A stretch of DNA of 49,601 nucleotides from Bradyrhizobium sp. Leo170 (GTDB lineage: Bacteria; Pseudomonadota; Alphaproteobacteria; Rhizobiales; Xanthobacteraceae): the NCBI RefSeq assembly GCF_004296405.1, contig NZ_PSRR01000020.1, positions 1 through 49,601 on the forward strand, written 5' to 3'. A program made the translations under genes and the position numbers. This document shows, piece by piece, positions 34,582-43,670 of the stretch. Every line of letters begins with the position of its first letter. Positions within the stretch are counted from its first letter, which is position 1. The notes under the pieces were generated by a model. The model made no database searches, was not told the DNA's origin, and saw nothing but the letters and a program-made list of their open reading frames with translations.

Positions 34582-35391
34582 GTGTCCAGATACGCCAATT
34601 ACGAGTGCCTGAAGATCGAGGTTGCGGACAAGGTGGCGACCGTGACCTTGAACCGCCCGCAGGCGCGCAATTCGATCAATCAAAAGCTGATCCGCGAACT
34701 GCGGACGATCTGGGATGACCTCGCCGATGATCACGCCGTCAATGTCGTGGTGCTGACCGGCGCCGGCGATTTCTTCAGCGTAGGTGGCGACGTGAAGGCG
34801 ATGTCCGAGCGGCCAGGCGGCGACGTCCTCGAAGAGGGCGAGGTCCATGATCCCATGATCAGCCGGCGCGGGGTCACCCGCCAGCTTGAGCTCGACAAGC
34901 CGATCATCGCCGCCATCAACGGCGATGCCATCGGCCTTGCAGCGACTCACGCGCTCCTGTGCGACATAACGGTCATGGCCGATGACGCGCGGATCGGCGA
35001 CACGCACGTGTCGCGTGTCGGCCTGGTCGCGGGCGACGGCGGCACCGTGATCTGGCCGCTGCTCGTTGGGATCAACAAGGCCAAGGAATTCCTGATCCGC
35101 GGCACGCTCCTGAGCGGCAAGGAGGCCGAGAGGATCGGGCTGGTCAACCATGTGGCGCCGCGCGCGGAGGTGCTGGCCAGGGCCCGCGATATCGCCGTGG
35201 AGCTTGCGAACGGCCCGACCTGGGCCATTCGCTGGACCAAGCTGTCGATCAACCAGATCGTCAAGGATCGCGTCAACTTGCTGCTCGAAGCCTCTATGGC
35301 CCTGGAGCAGGTGACGTTTGAGACGGCCGACCACAAGGAAGCGACCATGTCGTTCAAGGAAAAGCGCAAGCCGAAATTCGGCCAGGCGTAG
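34582..35391 (+). CDS. Crotonase-superfamily protein with changed catalytic residues
   Basis: A 269-residue enoyl-CoA hydratase/isomerase fold. The core is clear (VATVTLNRPQARNSINQKL; VVVLTGAGDFFSVGGDVKAM; PIIAAINGDAIGLAATHALLCDITVMADDARIG; VGLVAGDGGTVIWPLLVG). The two Glu residues of classical hydratases (Glu144 and Glu164 in rat) are replaced: the first by Thr122, and the second falls in THVSRV with no acid. Asp152 in AGDGG is a candidate new acid. It may be an isomerase, hydrolase or lyase rather than a hydratase. The GTG start at 34582 has GGAGGA just before it. It heads an operon with the fused dehydrogenase and a CoA-transferase. Confidence 0.87.
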   Translation: MSRYANYECLKIEVADKVATVTLNRPQARNSINQKLIRELRTIWDDLADDHAVNVVVLTGAGDFFSVGGDVKAMSERPGGDVLEEGEVHDPMISRRGVTRQLELDKPIIAAINGDAIGLAATHALLCDITVMADDARIGDTHVSRVGLVAGDGGTVIWPLLVGINKAKEFLIRGTLLSGKEAERIGLVNHVAPRAEVLARARDIAVELANGPTWAIRWTKLSINQIVKDRVNLLLEASMALEQVTFETADHKEATMSFKEKRKPKFGQA

Positions 35392-35398
35392 CGCGGCC

Positions 35399-37639
35399 AT
35401 GAGCGCGACCGAGCGCCCAACTGACGACACCAGGAAGATGCTGGCGGATTCCCTGCGCGGGTTTCTCGGCCAGCATTGGCGCGTCGACACCGTGAAGCGT
35501 GGCCCGTGTCCGCAAGAGATCGCAGCGATCTGGAGCAAGCTCGTGGGTCAGGGCGTTGCGTCGCTTGGCAGTGATCCCGACATGGGAGGGCTGCGCGAGA
35601 TCCTGGTGGTGATGGCGGAGCTGGGCCGCGCCGCGTGCCCGGCGCCGATGTGGTCGGCGACTCTCGCCAATTTCGCGCTCGCGGGAGCAATGTCCGAGGC
35701 TTCGGTTGGTTTGCTAAGGCGCCTACATGCGGGCACCGCGCGCATCGCGTTTTCGTTTGGGGCATTTGATCCGGACCGCGCGGCGGGCAGCATCGAGGTC
35801 ACGAACGTTAAGGCAAGCGGACTGCTGCGGTTTGTCGAGGCGGCGGGAAGCTGTACGCATCTGCTTGTGCCGATCAGTCCATCGGCGCTTGCGCTTGTTG
35901 CGATGGATGGCCCGGGTGTCGGCGTTGAACCAACCCGTGCGATGGGCGCCTGGAGCCTTCACCAGGTTCGGCTGAACGCTGCGCCGGCTGAAATCATCGA
36001 AGTCGAATTCCTTGCCGTCCATGACCTATTGCGCAAGGCCAAGCTGGCGCTGATGGCGCGGGCGCACGGTGCCGCCCGGCGCGCGTTCGAACTGGCGGTC
36101 GACTATGCAAAGGAGCGCCGGCAATTCGGGCGGCCGATCGGACAGTTCCAGGCGATCCAGCACAAGCTGGCCAATTGCTTCATCCTGCTCGAAGGCGTGC
36201 GCCTGATCCTCGACCATGCAGGGGAACTGCATGATCGTGGCGATCGTCATTGGCCGTATTTCGCCGATTGCGCCGCATCTTTTTCCGCCGAGGCGCTGCG
36301 GCGTGTTTCGCTCGAGACCCAGCATACATTCGGCGCCATCGGCTATGCTGAGGAGCACGAGGCGCCATTGCACTTCAAGCGCGTGCATCTCGATACGATC
36401 GCGCTCGGCGGCGCGGCGCATGCGAGGCTCGGCATAGGCTCTTTCCTGCTAGATGATGGTGGTGCGGAACTGCCGCAATACGATCTTGGTCCGGCCGGCA
36501 ATGCGCTGCGCGAGCAGGTCCGGCAATGGTTGGAGGAGAATTGGTCGAGCGAGCGCAAGGCCGCCTTCGACGCGCAGCCATTTGCCAAGCGCGAGTTCGA
36601 TGTCGAGTTCGCGCTTGATGTCGGCAAGACCGGCTGGATCGGGTTAGGATGGCCGAGCAAATTCGGCGGGCAGGGGCGCTCGCCGCTGGAGCAGATCGCC
36701 CTCATCGAGACGATGGAGCGGGACGAAGCGCCGCGGATTGGAGCTGCGATCCAAGCCAACGCGCTGATGATGTTCGGCACGCCGGAGCAGCAGCAGAAAT
36801 ATCTGCCGGAGATTCTCCGCGGCGAAGCCATGCACGGCATGGGCTACTGCGAACCCCAGGCAGGCTCCGATCTCGCCGCGCTGCGCACCGGCGCGGAGCG
36901 TGATGGCGATCAGTGGGTCATCAACGGCCAGAAGATCTGGACCACGACGTGGTGGGGCAAATACATGTTCCTGGCTGCGCGCACGGACAGGGACGCCAAG
37001 CCGCCGCATGCGGGCATCAGCATGTTCATCGTGCCGATGAATACGCCGGGCATCTCCATTCATCCGGCGACGACCATGTATGACGGCTCCTTTGCCAATA
37101 TCTTCTACGACAACGTCCGTATTCCGCTGGACAACCTCGTCGGTGAGGTCGATGGCGGCTGGAAGGTGCTGACTGGGGCGCTCGCTTTCGAGCGCGGTCT
37201 GGTCGGCGGCGGCATCGTCCTGAAGGTCGCCCACGCCTTCGAACAATTGCGCCGGCATATCATGGCGGCAGAAGCCGACAGGCCGCTGCTCGCCAATGAC
37301 CCGATCGTCCGCGACAGAATGGCCGTACTCGCGTCTAAAATCGAGGTCGGCCGTCAGTTGATGATGCATTGCGCGGAATTGGCGGCCGATGGCATCACCC
37401 CGCCGGAATATGGCGCGATCAGCAAGGTGTTTTCCAGCGAGCTGATGGAGCGCTTCGGCGAAACCGCGCTCGACATTCTAGGCCAGCGCGCCGCGCTTTC
37501 CGAGCAGATGCCTGATGCAATCGACAATGGCCGCTTCGAGCAGAACCTGCGTCATTCGCTGATGTGGGTGATCAGCATTGGAACCAACGAAATTCAGCGC
37601 AGCCTGATTGCGCAGCGGGCGCTTGGGTTGCCGAGATAG
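35399..37639 (+). CDS. Double-domain (fused) acyl-CoA dehydrogenase
   Basis: A 746-residue protein made of two acyl-CoA dehydrogenase units. The first (about 1-370) is divergent: it keeps the C-terminal helices (ALMARAHGAARRAFELAVDYAKERRQFGRPIGQFQAIQHKLA) but lacks the usual EPxAGSD segment. The second (about 385-746) is standard, with MGYCEPQAGSDLAALRTGAERDGDQWVINGQKIWTT, IFYDNVRIPLDNLVGEVDGGWKV and the ending WVISIGTNEIQRSLIAQRALGL. Steroid-degrading actinobacteria split such pairs into two genes that form heterotetramers sharing FAD sites; here they are fused. Start ATG is 7 bases after the crotonase stop. The substrate is probably a bulky or cyclic acyl-CoA (inference). Confidence 0.88.
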   Translation: MSATERPTDDTRKMLADSLRGFLGQHWRVDTVKRGPCPQEIAAIWSKLVGQGVASLGSDPDMGGLREILVVMAELGRAACPAPMWSATLANFALAGAMSEASVGLLRRLHAGTARIAFSFGAFDPDRAAGSIEVTNVKASGLLRFVEAAGSCTHLLVPISPSALALVAMDGPGVGVEPTRAMGAWSLHQVRLNAAPAEIIEVEFLAVHDLLRKAKLALMARAHGAARRAFELAVDYAKERRQFGRPIGQFQAIQHKLANCFILLEGVRLILDHAGELHDRGDRHWPYFADCAASFSAEALRRVSLETQHTFGAIGYAEEHEAPLHFKRVHLDTIALGGAAHARLGIGSFLLDDGGAELPQYDLGPAGNALREQVRQWLEENWSSERKAAFDAQPFAKREFDVEFALDVGKTGWIGLGWPSKFGGQGRSPLEQIALIETMERDEAPRIGAAIQANALMMFGTPEQQQKYLPEILRGEAMHGMGYCEPQAGSDLAALRTGAERDGDQWVINGQKIWTTTWWGKYMFLAARTDRDAKPPHAGISMFIVPMNTPGISIHPATTMYDGSFANIFYDNVRIPLDNLVGEVDGGWKVLTGALAFERGLVGGGIVLKVAHAFEQLRRHIMAAEADRPLLANDPIVRDRMAVLASKIEVGRQLMMHCAELAADGITPPEYGAISKVFSSELMERFGETALDILGQRAALSEQMPDAIDNGRFEQNLRHSLMWVISIGTNEIQRSLIAQRALGLPR

Positions 37640-37654
37640 ATAGGGAGTGATCGC

Positions 37655-38842
37655 ATGCCGCAGCCAGACGTCGCGACGGCGCCCCTCAATGGCGTCAGGG
37701 TGCTCGATTTCTCGATCATGCTGGCTGGTCCCTATTGTGCGCGGCTGCTCGCGGATGTCGGCGCGGAAGTGATCAAGATCGAGCCGCCGGAGGGCGACGA
37801 CATGCGGCTGCGCGCACCCCTGCGCGACGGCCACAGCGCCTATTTCGGCCAGCTCAATGCCGGAAAGCGGAGCCTGGCACTCGACCTGAAGAACAGCGAA
37901 GCGATCAGCCTCGTCCACAGGCTGGTCGAGCAGACCGATATCGTCGTGGAAAATTTCCGTCCCGGCGTCATGGATCGGCTGGGACTTGGCTATGAGGCGC
38001 TGCGCGAGATCAATCCGCGCTTGATCTATTGCTCGATCTCCGGCTATGGCCAGTCTGGTCCGGCGGCGGAGCGTGCGGCCTATGCCATGATCGTTCACGC
38101 CGAAAGCGGGTTCGACCGTGCGCTGATGCGATATGCGGGCGATCGCGACCGTCCCGCAGCGGGTGCCGTGTTCGTGGCCGATCTGTTGGGAGGCATCTTC
38201 GGCTATTCGGCGATCCAGACTGCGCTCGTGCAGCGATCGCGGACCGGAGTGGGGCAACGGATCGACGTCGCGCTGATGGATTGCATGCTGAACCTGCTCG
38301 TCTACGAGCTGCAGGAGGCGCAGTTCCCGGTGCATGCGCCGCGGCCGACCTATGGTCCGGTGCGGGCCAGCGATGGTGATATCCTGATCGCGCCGGTGAC
38401 ATCGCGCAATTTCGCCGCCCTTTGCGAGGTGACGGGAGACCGCGCCTTGGCCGAGGATGCCCGCTTCAACACTGTGCCGGCGCGTGGCGCGAACTGGGGC
38501 GCAATGATGCAGCAGATCGAGAGGTGGACCGAGCTCCACACGGTGCGAGAATGCATCGCGGCGTTCGATCGCGCCGGCGTTCCCTGCGCCGAATATCGCG
38601 ATCCCGGCGCTGCGCTGACCGACCCGCATCTTTCGCAGCGCGGCGCCTTTGCGACGATTGCGGATGGCGCAGGCGAATTTTTCGGGGTCAATCCGCCTTG
38701 GAGGATGTCGGGAGCGGACTGCTCGATGCGGCGCGAGGTGTCGGCGGTCGGCGCGCACCGCGACGAGGTGTTGTCACGGGCGCTGGGATTGTCATCCGCG
38801 GAAATCGCCAGCCTGGCGGACGTAGGAGCGTTCGGAAAATAG
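37655..38842 (+). CDS. CaiB/BaiF-type (class III) CoA-transferase
   Basis: A 395-residue family III CoA-transferase. The start LNGVRVLDFSIMLAGPYCARLLADVGAEVIKIEPPEGDDMR, the KRSLALDLKNSEA strand, VVENFRPGVMDRLGLGYEALREINPRLIYCSISGYGQSGP and GVGQRIDVALMDCML are typical. The catalytic Asp should be the one in AAGAVFVADLLGG. It moves CoA from one acid to another without forming free CoA. It is the third gene of the crotonase operon, 15 bases after the dehydrogenase, and would activate the acid this operon degrades. It converges on the MarR gene. Confidence 0.92.
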   Translation: MPQPDVATAPLNGVRVLDFSIMLAGPYCARLLADVGAEVIKIEPPEGDDMRLRAPLRDGHSAYFGQLNAGKRSLALDLKNSEAISLVHRLVEQTDIVVENFRPGVMDRLGLGYEALREINPRLIYCSISGYGQSGPAAERAAYAMIVHAESGFDRALMRYAGDRDRPAAGAVFVADLLGGIFGYSAIQTALVQRSRTGVGQRIDVALMDCMLNLLVYELQEAQFPVHAPRPTYGPVRASDGDILIAPVTSRNFAALCEVTGDRALAEDARFNTVPARGANWGAMMQQIERWTELHTVRECIAAFDRAGVPCAEYRDPGAALTDPHLSQRGAFATIADGAGEFFGVNPPWRMSGADCSMRREVSAVGAHRDEVLSRALGLSSAEIASLADVGAFGK

Positions 38843-38873
38843 TTCGCCCGCGTCAGCAATACTGCAGAAGAAT

Positions 38874-39374
38874 TCAATCCTCGGATGATCCGGAAGAGCC
38901 CGATGGCGTCGCCTTTGCGATCGCCAGCATGCATTTCAGAAAATGCGCGCGATCTTCCTTGCGCAACGGTGCCAGCATCAGGTCCTGCAGTTCAGCAGCA
39001 GCGGGAACGACGCTGAAGAGGGCGGTCTCTCCCTTGGTGGTGATCTGGACCTGCACGGATCGCCGGTCTTCCGCATTGCTCTTCTTCGAGATCAGCTTTC
39101 GCGCCGTCATTCTCTTGAGCATTTCGCTCAGCGTATTCCGGTCGCAACTGATGTGTTCCGCGAGGATCGACGGCGTGAGCGGGCCTCGTTGATACAGCGC
39201 CATGAGCACGCCGAACTGCCGGGGGGTGATGTCGCTCTGGCGCGTCACCTTTTGATAGAGGACATCATAGCGGGCTTCGAGCAGCCGAAGAAGAAAGCCG
39301 ATGCCGCCTTCGAGCTGCCAATTGCGCGCGAGCTCCGCGGCCAAATCCGTCTTGATTGCCTTGTCGGCTGACAT
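38874..39374 (-). CDS. MarR-family transcriptional regulator
   Basis: A 166-residue winged-helix regulator: YDVLYQKVTRQSDITPRQFGVLMALYQRGPLTPSILAEHISCDRNTLSEMLKRMTARKLISKKSNAEDRRSVQVQITTKG is a full MarR DNA-binding domain with the DRR wing motif. MarR proteins of this sort often sense aromatic acids or their CoA esters. It is divergent from the HicB-like gene and the second oxygenase operon, so it is the likely local repressor; a 12-base palindrome lies in the shared gap. Confidence 0.9.
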   Translation of the reverse strand: MSADKAIKTDLAAELARNWQLEGGIGFLLRLLEARYDVLYQKVTRQSDITPRQFGVLMALYQRGPLTPSILAEHISCDRNTLSEMLKRMTARKLISKKSNAEDRRSVQVQITTKGETALFSVVPAAAELQDLMLAPLRKEDRAHFLKCMLAIAKATPSGSSGSSED

Positions 39375-39539
39375 GCCGTTGTCGACCTGCGCTGTAGTCC
39401 ATCTGACCCCAAATCGGCATAGCCGTTAGCAGCTTGGTGTTCCGTCCTCAACCCTTGGGCTGGGTGCCGAGAGCAGGCCCGATCCGAAACGCCGGTCCCA
39501 AAGGCCACATCGGCCCTTGCAAGATGAGAATCAATATAG

Positions 39540-39551
39540 TACGTATACGTA
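39540..39551. promoter_or_regulatory. Palindrome in the MarR/oxygenase divergent region
   Basis: TACGTATACGTA is a perfect 12-base palindrome next to a TATAGT sequence, in an AT-richer stretch of the 200-base gap between the MarR gene and the HicB-like gene. Size and place fit a MarR operator. Confidence 0.5.
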
Positions 39552-39574
39552 ACAAATGTAGACGCGAACGGATC

Positions 39575-39910
39575 ATGGTTCGTGCAGGGAGGGTGGTTTT
39601 GGATCTGCGCCAGTTCTTGTCGATCCCGTATCTCCTTGAGGCTGAAGCCGTCGAAACCGAGCCAGGCAAGTGGCTTCTGCGGCTCGCTTATCCGGAGCTG
39701 CCCGGCTGCATCGCGGAAGGGGTTGTCGTCGAGGACACGCTCAAGGAGCTCGAACGACGACGGGTCGAACAGATCGTGAGCCTGGTGGAGGCGGGCAGTG
39801 AGCCTCCTGTTCCCCGAAAGCCGCTTGCCGCATCCGATCCGCTCTGGACTGCCCGCGATCTGGGCGTGTCGCCCCGCATCGCTGCTCTCCTCGAACGCGC
39901 GGCCAAATAG
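39575..39910 (+). CDS. HicB-like small protein without HicA partner
   Basis: About 111 residues from the ATG at 39575; a later GTG or TTG near 39593-39599 behind GGGAGG is also possible. The stretch PGKWLLRLAYPELPGCIAEGVVVEDTLKELERRRVEQIVSLVEAG resembles the HicB antitoxin partial RNase H fold (strand, x-LPGC-x, then helix). No HicA-type toxin is present on either side, and no separate DNA-binding domain is evident. It is the first gene of the oxygenase operon, 39 bases before the oxygenase ATG. It may be a regulator or accessory protein of that operon; the HicB assignment is moderate. Confidence 0.65.
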   Translation: MVRAGRVVLDLRQFLSIPYLLEAEAVETEPGKWLLRLAYPELPGCIAEGVVVEDTLKELERRRVEQIVSLVEAGSEPPVPRKPLAASDPLWTARDLGVSPRIAALLERAAK

Positions 39911-39949
39911 CGCCTCGGGACGAATCGTTGAATTGAACGGAGGAAGCTC

Positions 39950-41269
39950 ATGCTGTCGCACGAAGACAATGAAAGGCTGGTGAGGGTCGGAAAGGGCACG
40001 CCCCTTGGAGAGCTGTTCCGGCTGTATTGGATTCCGTTTCTGCCGTCCGCCGACCTCGTGAAGGACGGACAGCCGAGGCGCATCCGGCTGTTGGGCGAAG
40101 ATCTGGTCGCCTTCCGCGACACCGAGGGCCGCGTCGGATTGGTCGATCATGCATGCCCGCATCGCGGCGCGCCGCTGATGTTCGGCCGCAATGAAGATTG
40201 CGGATTGCGGTGCGTCTATCACGGCTGGAAGTTCGATGTGACGGGGGCGGCAACGGACATGCCGGCCGAGCCGGTTCGCAGCCGGCTGAAAGAGCGCGTG
40301 CGGATCAAGGCCTATCCCTGTCGGGAGCGGAACGGAATGCTTTGGACCTATATGGGTCCAGATGCTGCGAATCCTCCGCAGCTTCCGAACGTGGAGTGGA
40401 ATCTGGTGCCGGCGGACCAGGTGCACATCTCGGTGCGGGTCCAGGAATGCAATTGGCTGCAGGCGCTCGAAGGCGAGATCGATTCAGCTCACGCGCCGTT
40501 GCTCCATGGCCGGCTCGATTCGCAGGGCACCACCAGCGCATGGATTCAGAAGCGCGATCTCCGTCCGACGTTCGAATGCATCAAGCAGGATTTCGGAATG
40601 AGCATCGCCGCCCGCCGGAACTACGACGCCAACACGCTGTACTGGCGCGTCAATCAGTTCGTGATGCCGTTCTATACGCTCGTTCCACCGCTGTCTCCGT
40701 TTCCGGATCTGAGCGGTCATGCCTGGGTCCCGATCGATGACGAGAACACGCTCTGCATCATGTTCTCGTATCACCCCTCGGAGCCATTGCTGCCCAAGAC
40801 CCGTCAGATTTTCGCGGAGGGGCACAACGGCCGGGAGAGCGGGCACGCCAGTCGCCATGCGCTGGTCCAGCACCCCGTCACCGTTCCCTACGCCGGATAC
40901 TGGACCAAATACAATCCGCAAAACGGCTTCCAGTTCGACTACGAGGCGCAGCAGACCACCTGGTTCTCGGGGCTGCCCGGGCTGTGGGTGCAGGACGGCG
41001 CTTGTCAAAGCGGTGTTTCGCCGATCTACGACCGCACCAAGGAGAACCTCTGCTCCAGCGACACCGGCATTGCGATGACGCGGCGCTTCCTGCTCGAAGC
41101 GCTCGGCGCCTATCGCGATCATGGCATCAAGCCAAAGGGCGTGACCGATCCGGATGTGTTCATGGTGCGCGCGGTATCCCTGCAGCTTCCGCCAGAGGAC
41201 TCCTGGGCGGATGTCGGCGCGCCGTTCATGCGGGCGAAGTTGGGCGCCGATTTCGGATACAAGCTGTGA
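39950..41269 (+). CDS. Rieske aromatic oxygenase, phthalate 4,5-dioxygenase type
   Basis: A 439-residue single-component oxygenase subunit. The Rieske domain has ACPHRGAPL and CVYHGWKFD. The catalytic part carries the phthalate-dioxygenase-type motif NWLQALEGEIDSAHAPLLHG, with the two His and the bridging Asp. This class has no beta subunit and works with a two-cluster reductase, which is the next gene. Reactions include dihydroxylation or O-demethylation of aromatic acids. The substrate is unknown. The start has GGAGGAAGC nine bases upstream. The stop overlaps the GTG of the reductase gene (GTGA). Confidence 0.9.
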   Translation: MLSHEDNERLVRVGKGTPLGELFRLYWIPFLPSADLVKDGQPRRIRLLGEDLVAFRDTEGRVGLVDHACPHRGAPLMFGRNEDCGLRCVYHGWKFDVTGAATDMPAEPVRSRLKERVRIKAYPCRERNGMLWTYMGPDAANPPQLPNVEWNLVPADQVHISVRVQECNWLQALEGEIDSAHAPLLHGRLDSQGTTSAWIQKRDLRPTFECIKQDFGMSIAARRNYDANTLYWRVNQFVMPFYTLVPPLSPFPDLSGHAWVPIDDENTLCIMFSYHPSEPLLPKTRQIFAEGHNGRESGHASRHALVQHPVTVPYAGYWTKYNPQNGFQFDYEAQQTTWFSGLPGLWVQDGACQSGVSPIYDRTKENLCSSDTGIAMTRRFLLEALGAYRDHGIKPKGVTDPDVFMVRAVSLQLPPEDSWADVGAPFMRAKLGADFGYKL

Positions 41270-42327
41270 GCGCGTCCGCTCTCGCGAAGATCGACGATCG
41301 GGCATGGGAGGAGCCGGCGCTCGATGGCGCTGCCTCCATTGCCTCCGGAGGACAATCGAAGCCGATGGCCGAGAACATGATGCAAGTCCGCGTCAAACGG
41401 ATCAGCTACGAGGCCGAGCGCATCAATTCATACGCATTGGTCGCTCCAGGCGGCGACGATCTCATTGCGTTCACGGCCGGCTCCCACATCGATCTCCATC
41501 TCGCCAACGGAATGATCCGCAGCTATTCGCTCGTCAACGATTCTCGCGAGCGACACCGCTATGTCGTTGCCGTCAACAAGGACGCCGCAAGTCGGGGCGG
41601 CTCCAGTTTCATCCATGACACCGTCCGGGCGGGAGACATCATCACGATCTCGCACCCGAGGAACAACTTCGTCCTTGAGGAGAATGCGACGCATTCGGTG
41701 CTGATCGCAGGCGGCATCGGAATCACGCCGCTGCTGTCGATGATCCGCCGGCTCCAGACACTCGGTCGCTCCTGGAAGTTGTTCTATGCAGCAAGGACGC
41801 GTTCCGCTGCGGCATTCATCGATGAACTGCATGCGCTGCGACCCGACATTCATCGCAACCTTCACGTGAATTTCGACCAGGAGCCGGCGGGGTGCATGCT
41901 CGACCTCGCCGAGATCGTCAAAAACGCGCCGGCGGACGCGCATCTGTATTGCTGCGGCCCGGTGTCGATGCTCGAGGCGTTCGAAGCGGCAACAGCTGAC
42001 AGGCCAGCCGGCCAGGTTCATGTCGAATACTTCAAGGCGAAGGAAAAGCCGGCCGTCGAGGGCGGGTTCGAGGTCAGGCTCGCGCGGAGCGGACTAACGA
42101 TCACTGTTCAGTCGGGACAGACGATCCTGCAGGCGCTGCTGGATGCGGGAATAACGGCGAACTATGCCTGTTCTGAAGGTGTCTGCGGCACCTGCGAGAC
42201 CCGCGTCATCGAGGGGATTCCGGATCACCGCGATCAGTTTCTCAGCAACGAGGAGCGAGCGGCAAACAAGACAATCATGATCTGCTGCTCCGGCTCCAAA
42301 TCATCGACGCTCGTCCTGGATCTTTGA
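41266..42327 (+). CDS. Phthalate dioxygenase reductase-type (FMN, NAD, 2Fe-2S) oxidoreductase
   Basis: About 353 residues from the overlapping GTG at 41266, or 320 from the ATG at 41365, where family similarity begins. Domain order is FMN-binding (GMIRSYSLVNDS), NADH-binding (VLIAGGIGITPLLSMIRRL and YCCGPVSML) and a C-terminal plant-type ferredoxin (CSEGVCGTCETRV, then ICC), as in VanB and phthalate dioxygenase reductase. It feeds electrons to the Rieske oxygenase encoded directly before it. The N-terminal extension from the GTG is not conserved-looking, so the start is uncertain. Confidence 0.9.
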   Translation: MSASALAKIDDRAWEEPALDGAASIASGGQSKPMAENMMQVRVKRISYEAERINSYALVAPGGDDLIAFTAGSHIDLHLANGMIRSYSLVNDSRERHRYVVAVNKDAASRGGSSFIHDTVRAGDIITISHPRNNFVLEENATHSVLIAGGIGITPLLSMIRRLQTLGRSWKLFYAARTRSAAAFIDELHALRPDIHRNLHVNFDQEPAGCMLDLAEIVKNAPADAHLYCCGPVSMLEAFEAATADRPAGQVHVEYFKAKEKPAVEGGFEVRLARSGLTITVQSGQTILQALLDAGITANYACSEGVCGTCETRVIEGIPDHRDQFLSNEERAANKTIMICCSGSKSSTLVLDL

Positions 42328-42362
42328 GCGTACGTTACGACAATCAGAAATTGGTACATGAC

Positions 42363-43586
42363 ATGAGAAGCCTGCCGTATTCCCTGGGACTGTCCCTCCT
42401 CGCGCTCTGCGTTTCCTGGAGCGCGTCGGCGCAGACGCCGCGGTCGATGAAGATCGGCGTCCTCAACGATGCCTCCGGTCCTTACTCCGACAACGCCGGC
42501 CCAGGATCGGTGACGGCTGCGAAAATGGCTGCCGAGGATTTCATGAAGCAGCATCCCGACTTCAAGGTCGAGATCGTTTCGGCGGATCACCAGAACAAGG
42601 CCGACGTCGGCGCCGGTATCGCTCGGCGATGGATCGATCAGGACAAGGTGGACGCGGTTGCCGACGTGCCGAACTCGGCCGTGGGCCTCGCCGTGAACGA
42701 GGTCGTCCGCGGCACCAGGGCGGCGCTGATCGCGTCAAGCGCCGCTTCGTCCGATCTTACCGGACAATATTGTTCGCCCAACACGATCCAGTGGACCTTC
42801 GACAGTTGGGCCGCCGCGCACACCATCGGCGACTACCTTGTGCATCACGGCGGCAAGAAATGGTATTTCATCGCGACCGACAATGCGCTTGGCAAATCCA
42901 TGGTTCGCGATGGAACGTCGGTGATCAAGTCGGGCGGCGGCACCGTCGTCGGCTCCGTCAATGTTCCCATCGACAACGCCGATTATGCGTCCTTCATTCT
43001 GCAGGCGGATGGCTCCGGCGCCGAGGTGATCTCCTTCGCCACCGCCGGTGGCGACACGATCAATCTGATCAAGCAGTCGTCGGAGTTCGGGCTGAAGCAG
43101 AACGGGCGTACCTTCGCGGCGCTGCTCACCACGACGAATGACGTCGAGTCGAGCGGCCTTTCGGTGGCGCAGGGGCTCATCATCACCCAGCCGTTCTATT
43201 GGGATCTGAACGATGCCAGTCGGGCCTGGTCGGCCCGGTTCGGCGAACGGCAGCACGGGCATTCGCCCACCGCATTCCACGCCGGCGTCTACTCGTCCAT
43301 ACGCGCCTATTTGAATGCAGCTCTGGCTGCAGGAACGAATGACGCCCAGGCGATCATCCAGGAGATGAAGCGCGAGCCGATCGACGACGATCTGTTCGGG
43401 CCCGTCGTCGTCCGTCCGGACGGGCGCGCCATCCACAACATGTACATCTTCCGCGTCAAATCGCCCACAGCATCGAAGAGCAAATGGGATCTCCTGGAGC
43501 AGGTCGGCGTGCTCACCGGGCCCGAAGCGTTTCGGCCGCTCGATGAAGGCGGATGTTCGCTGCTCCAGCAGGCAAGGAACAACTGA
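42363..43586 (+). CDS. ABC-transporter substrate-binding protein
   Basis: A 407-residue Peripla_BP_6 protein with a Sec signal (YSLGLSLLALCVSWSASAQ, cleavage after ASA). The mature start MKIGVLNDASGPYSDNAGPGSVTAAKMAAEDF and later VDAVADVPNSAVGLAVNEV belong to a distinct subgroup of the family, in which the ligand pocket often fits aromatic or hydroxy acids. It lies 35 bases after the reductase gene in the same direction and probably serves uptake of the oxygenase substrate. The ATG at 42363 is preferred to an overlapping TTG at 42324. Confidence 0.9.
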   Translation: MRSLPYSLGLSLLALCVSWSASAQTPRSMKIGVLNDASGPYSDNAGPGSVTAAKMAAEDFMKQHPDFKVEIVSADHQNKADVGAGIARRWIDQDKVDAVADVPNSAVGLAVNEVVRGTRAALIASSAASSDLTGQYCSPNTIQWTFDSWAAAHTIGDYLVHHGGKKWYFIATDNALGKSMVRDGTSVIKSGGGTVVGSVNVPIDNADYASFILQADGSGAEVISFATAGGDTINLIKQSSEFGLKQNGRTFAALLTTTNDVESSGLSVAQGLIITQPFYWDLNDASRAWSARFGERQHGHSPTAFHAGVYSSIRAYLNAALAAGTNDAQAIIQEMKREPIDDDLFGPVVVRPDGRAIHNMYIFRVKSPTASKSKWDLLEQVGVLTGPEAFRPLDEGGCSLLQQARNN

Positions 43587-43670
43587 CGGACCATCTGCAG
43601 CGGCCGCGGGCATTCACGGAAGGCGGCGCCGATCTCGGATATCTGAACGACAAACCGATAGGGGTGAAAG

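Noticed and set aside
39575..39910. A HicAB toxin-antitoxin module
   Set aside because: No small dsRBD-like HicA frame is found next to the HicB-like gene on either strand.
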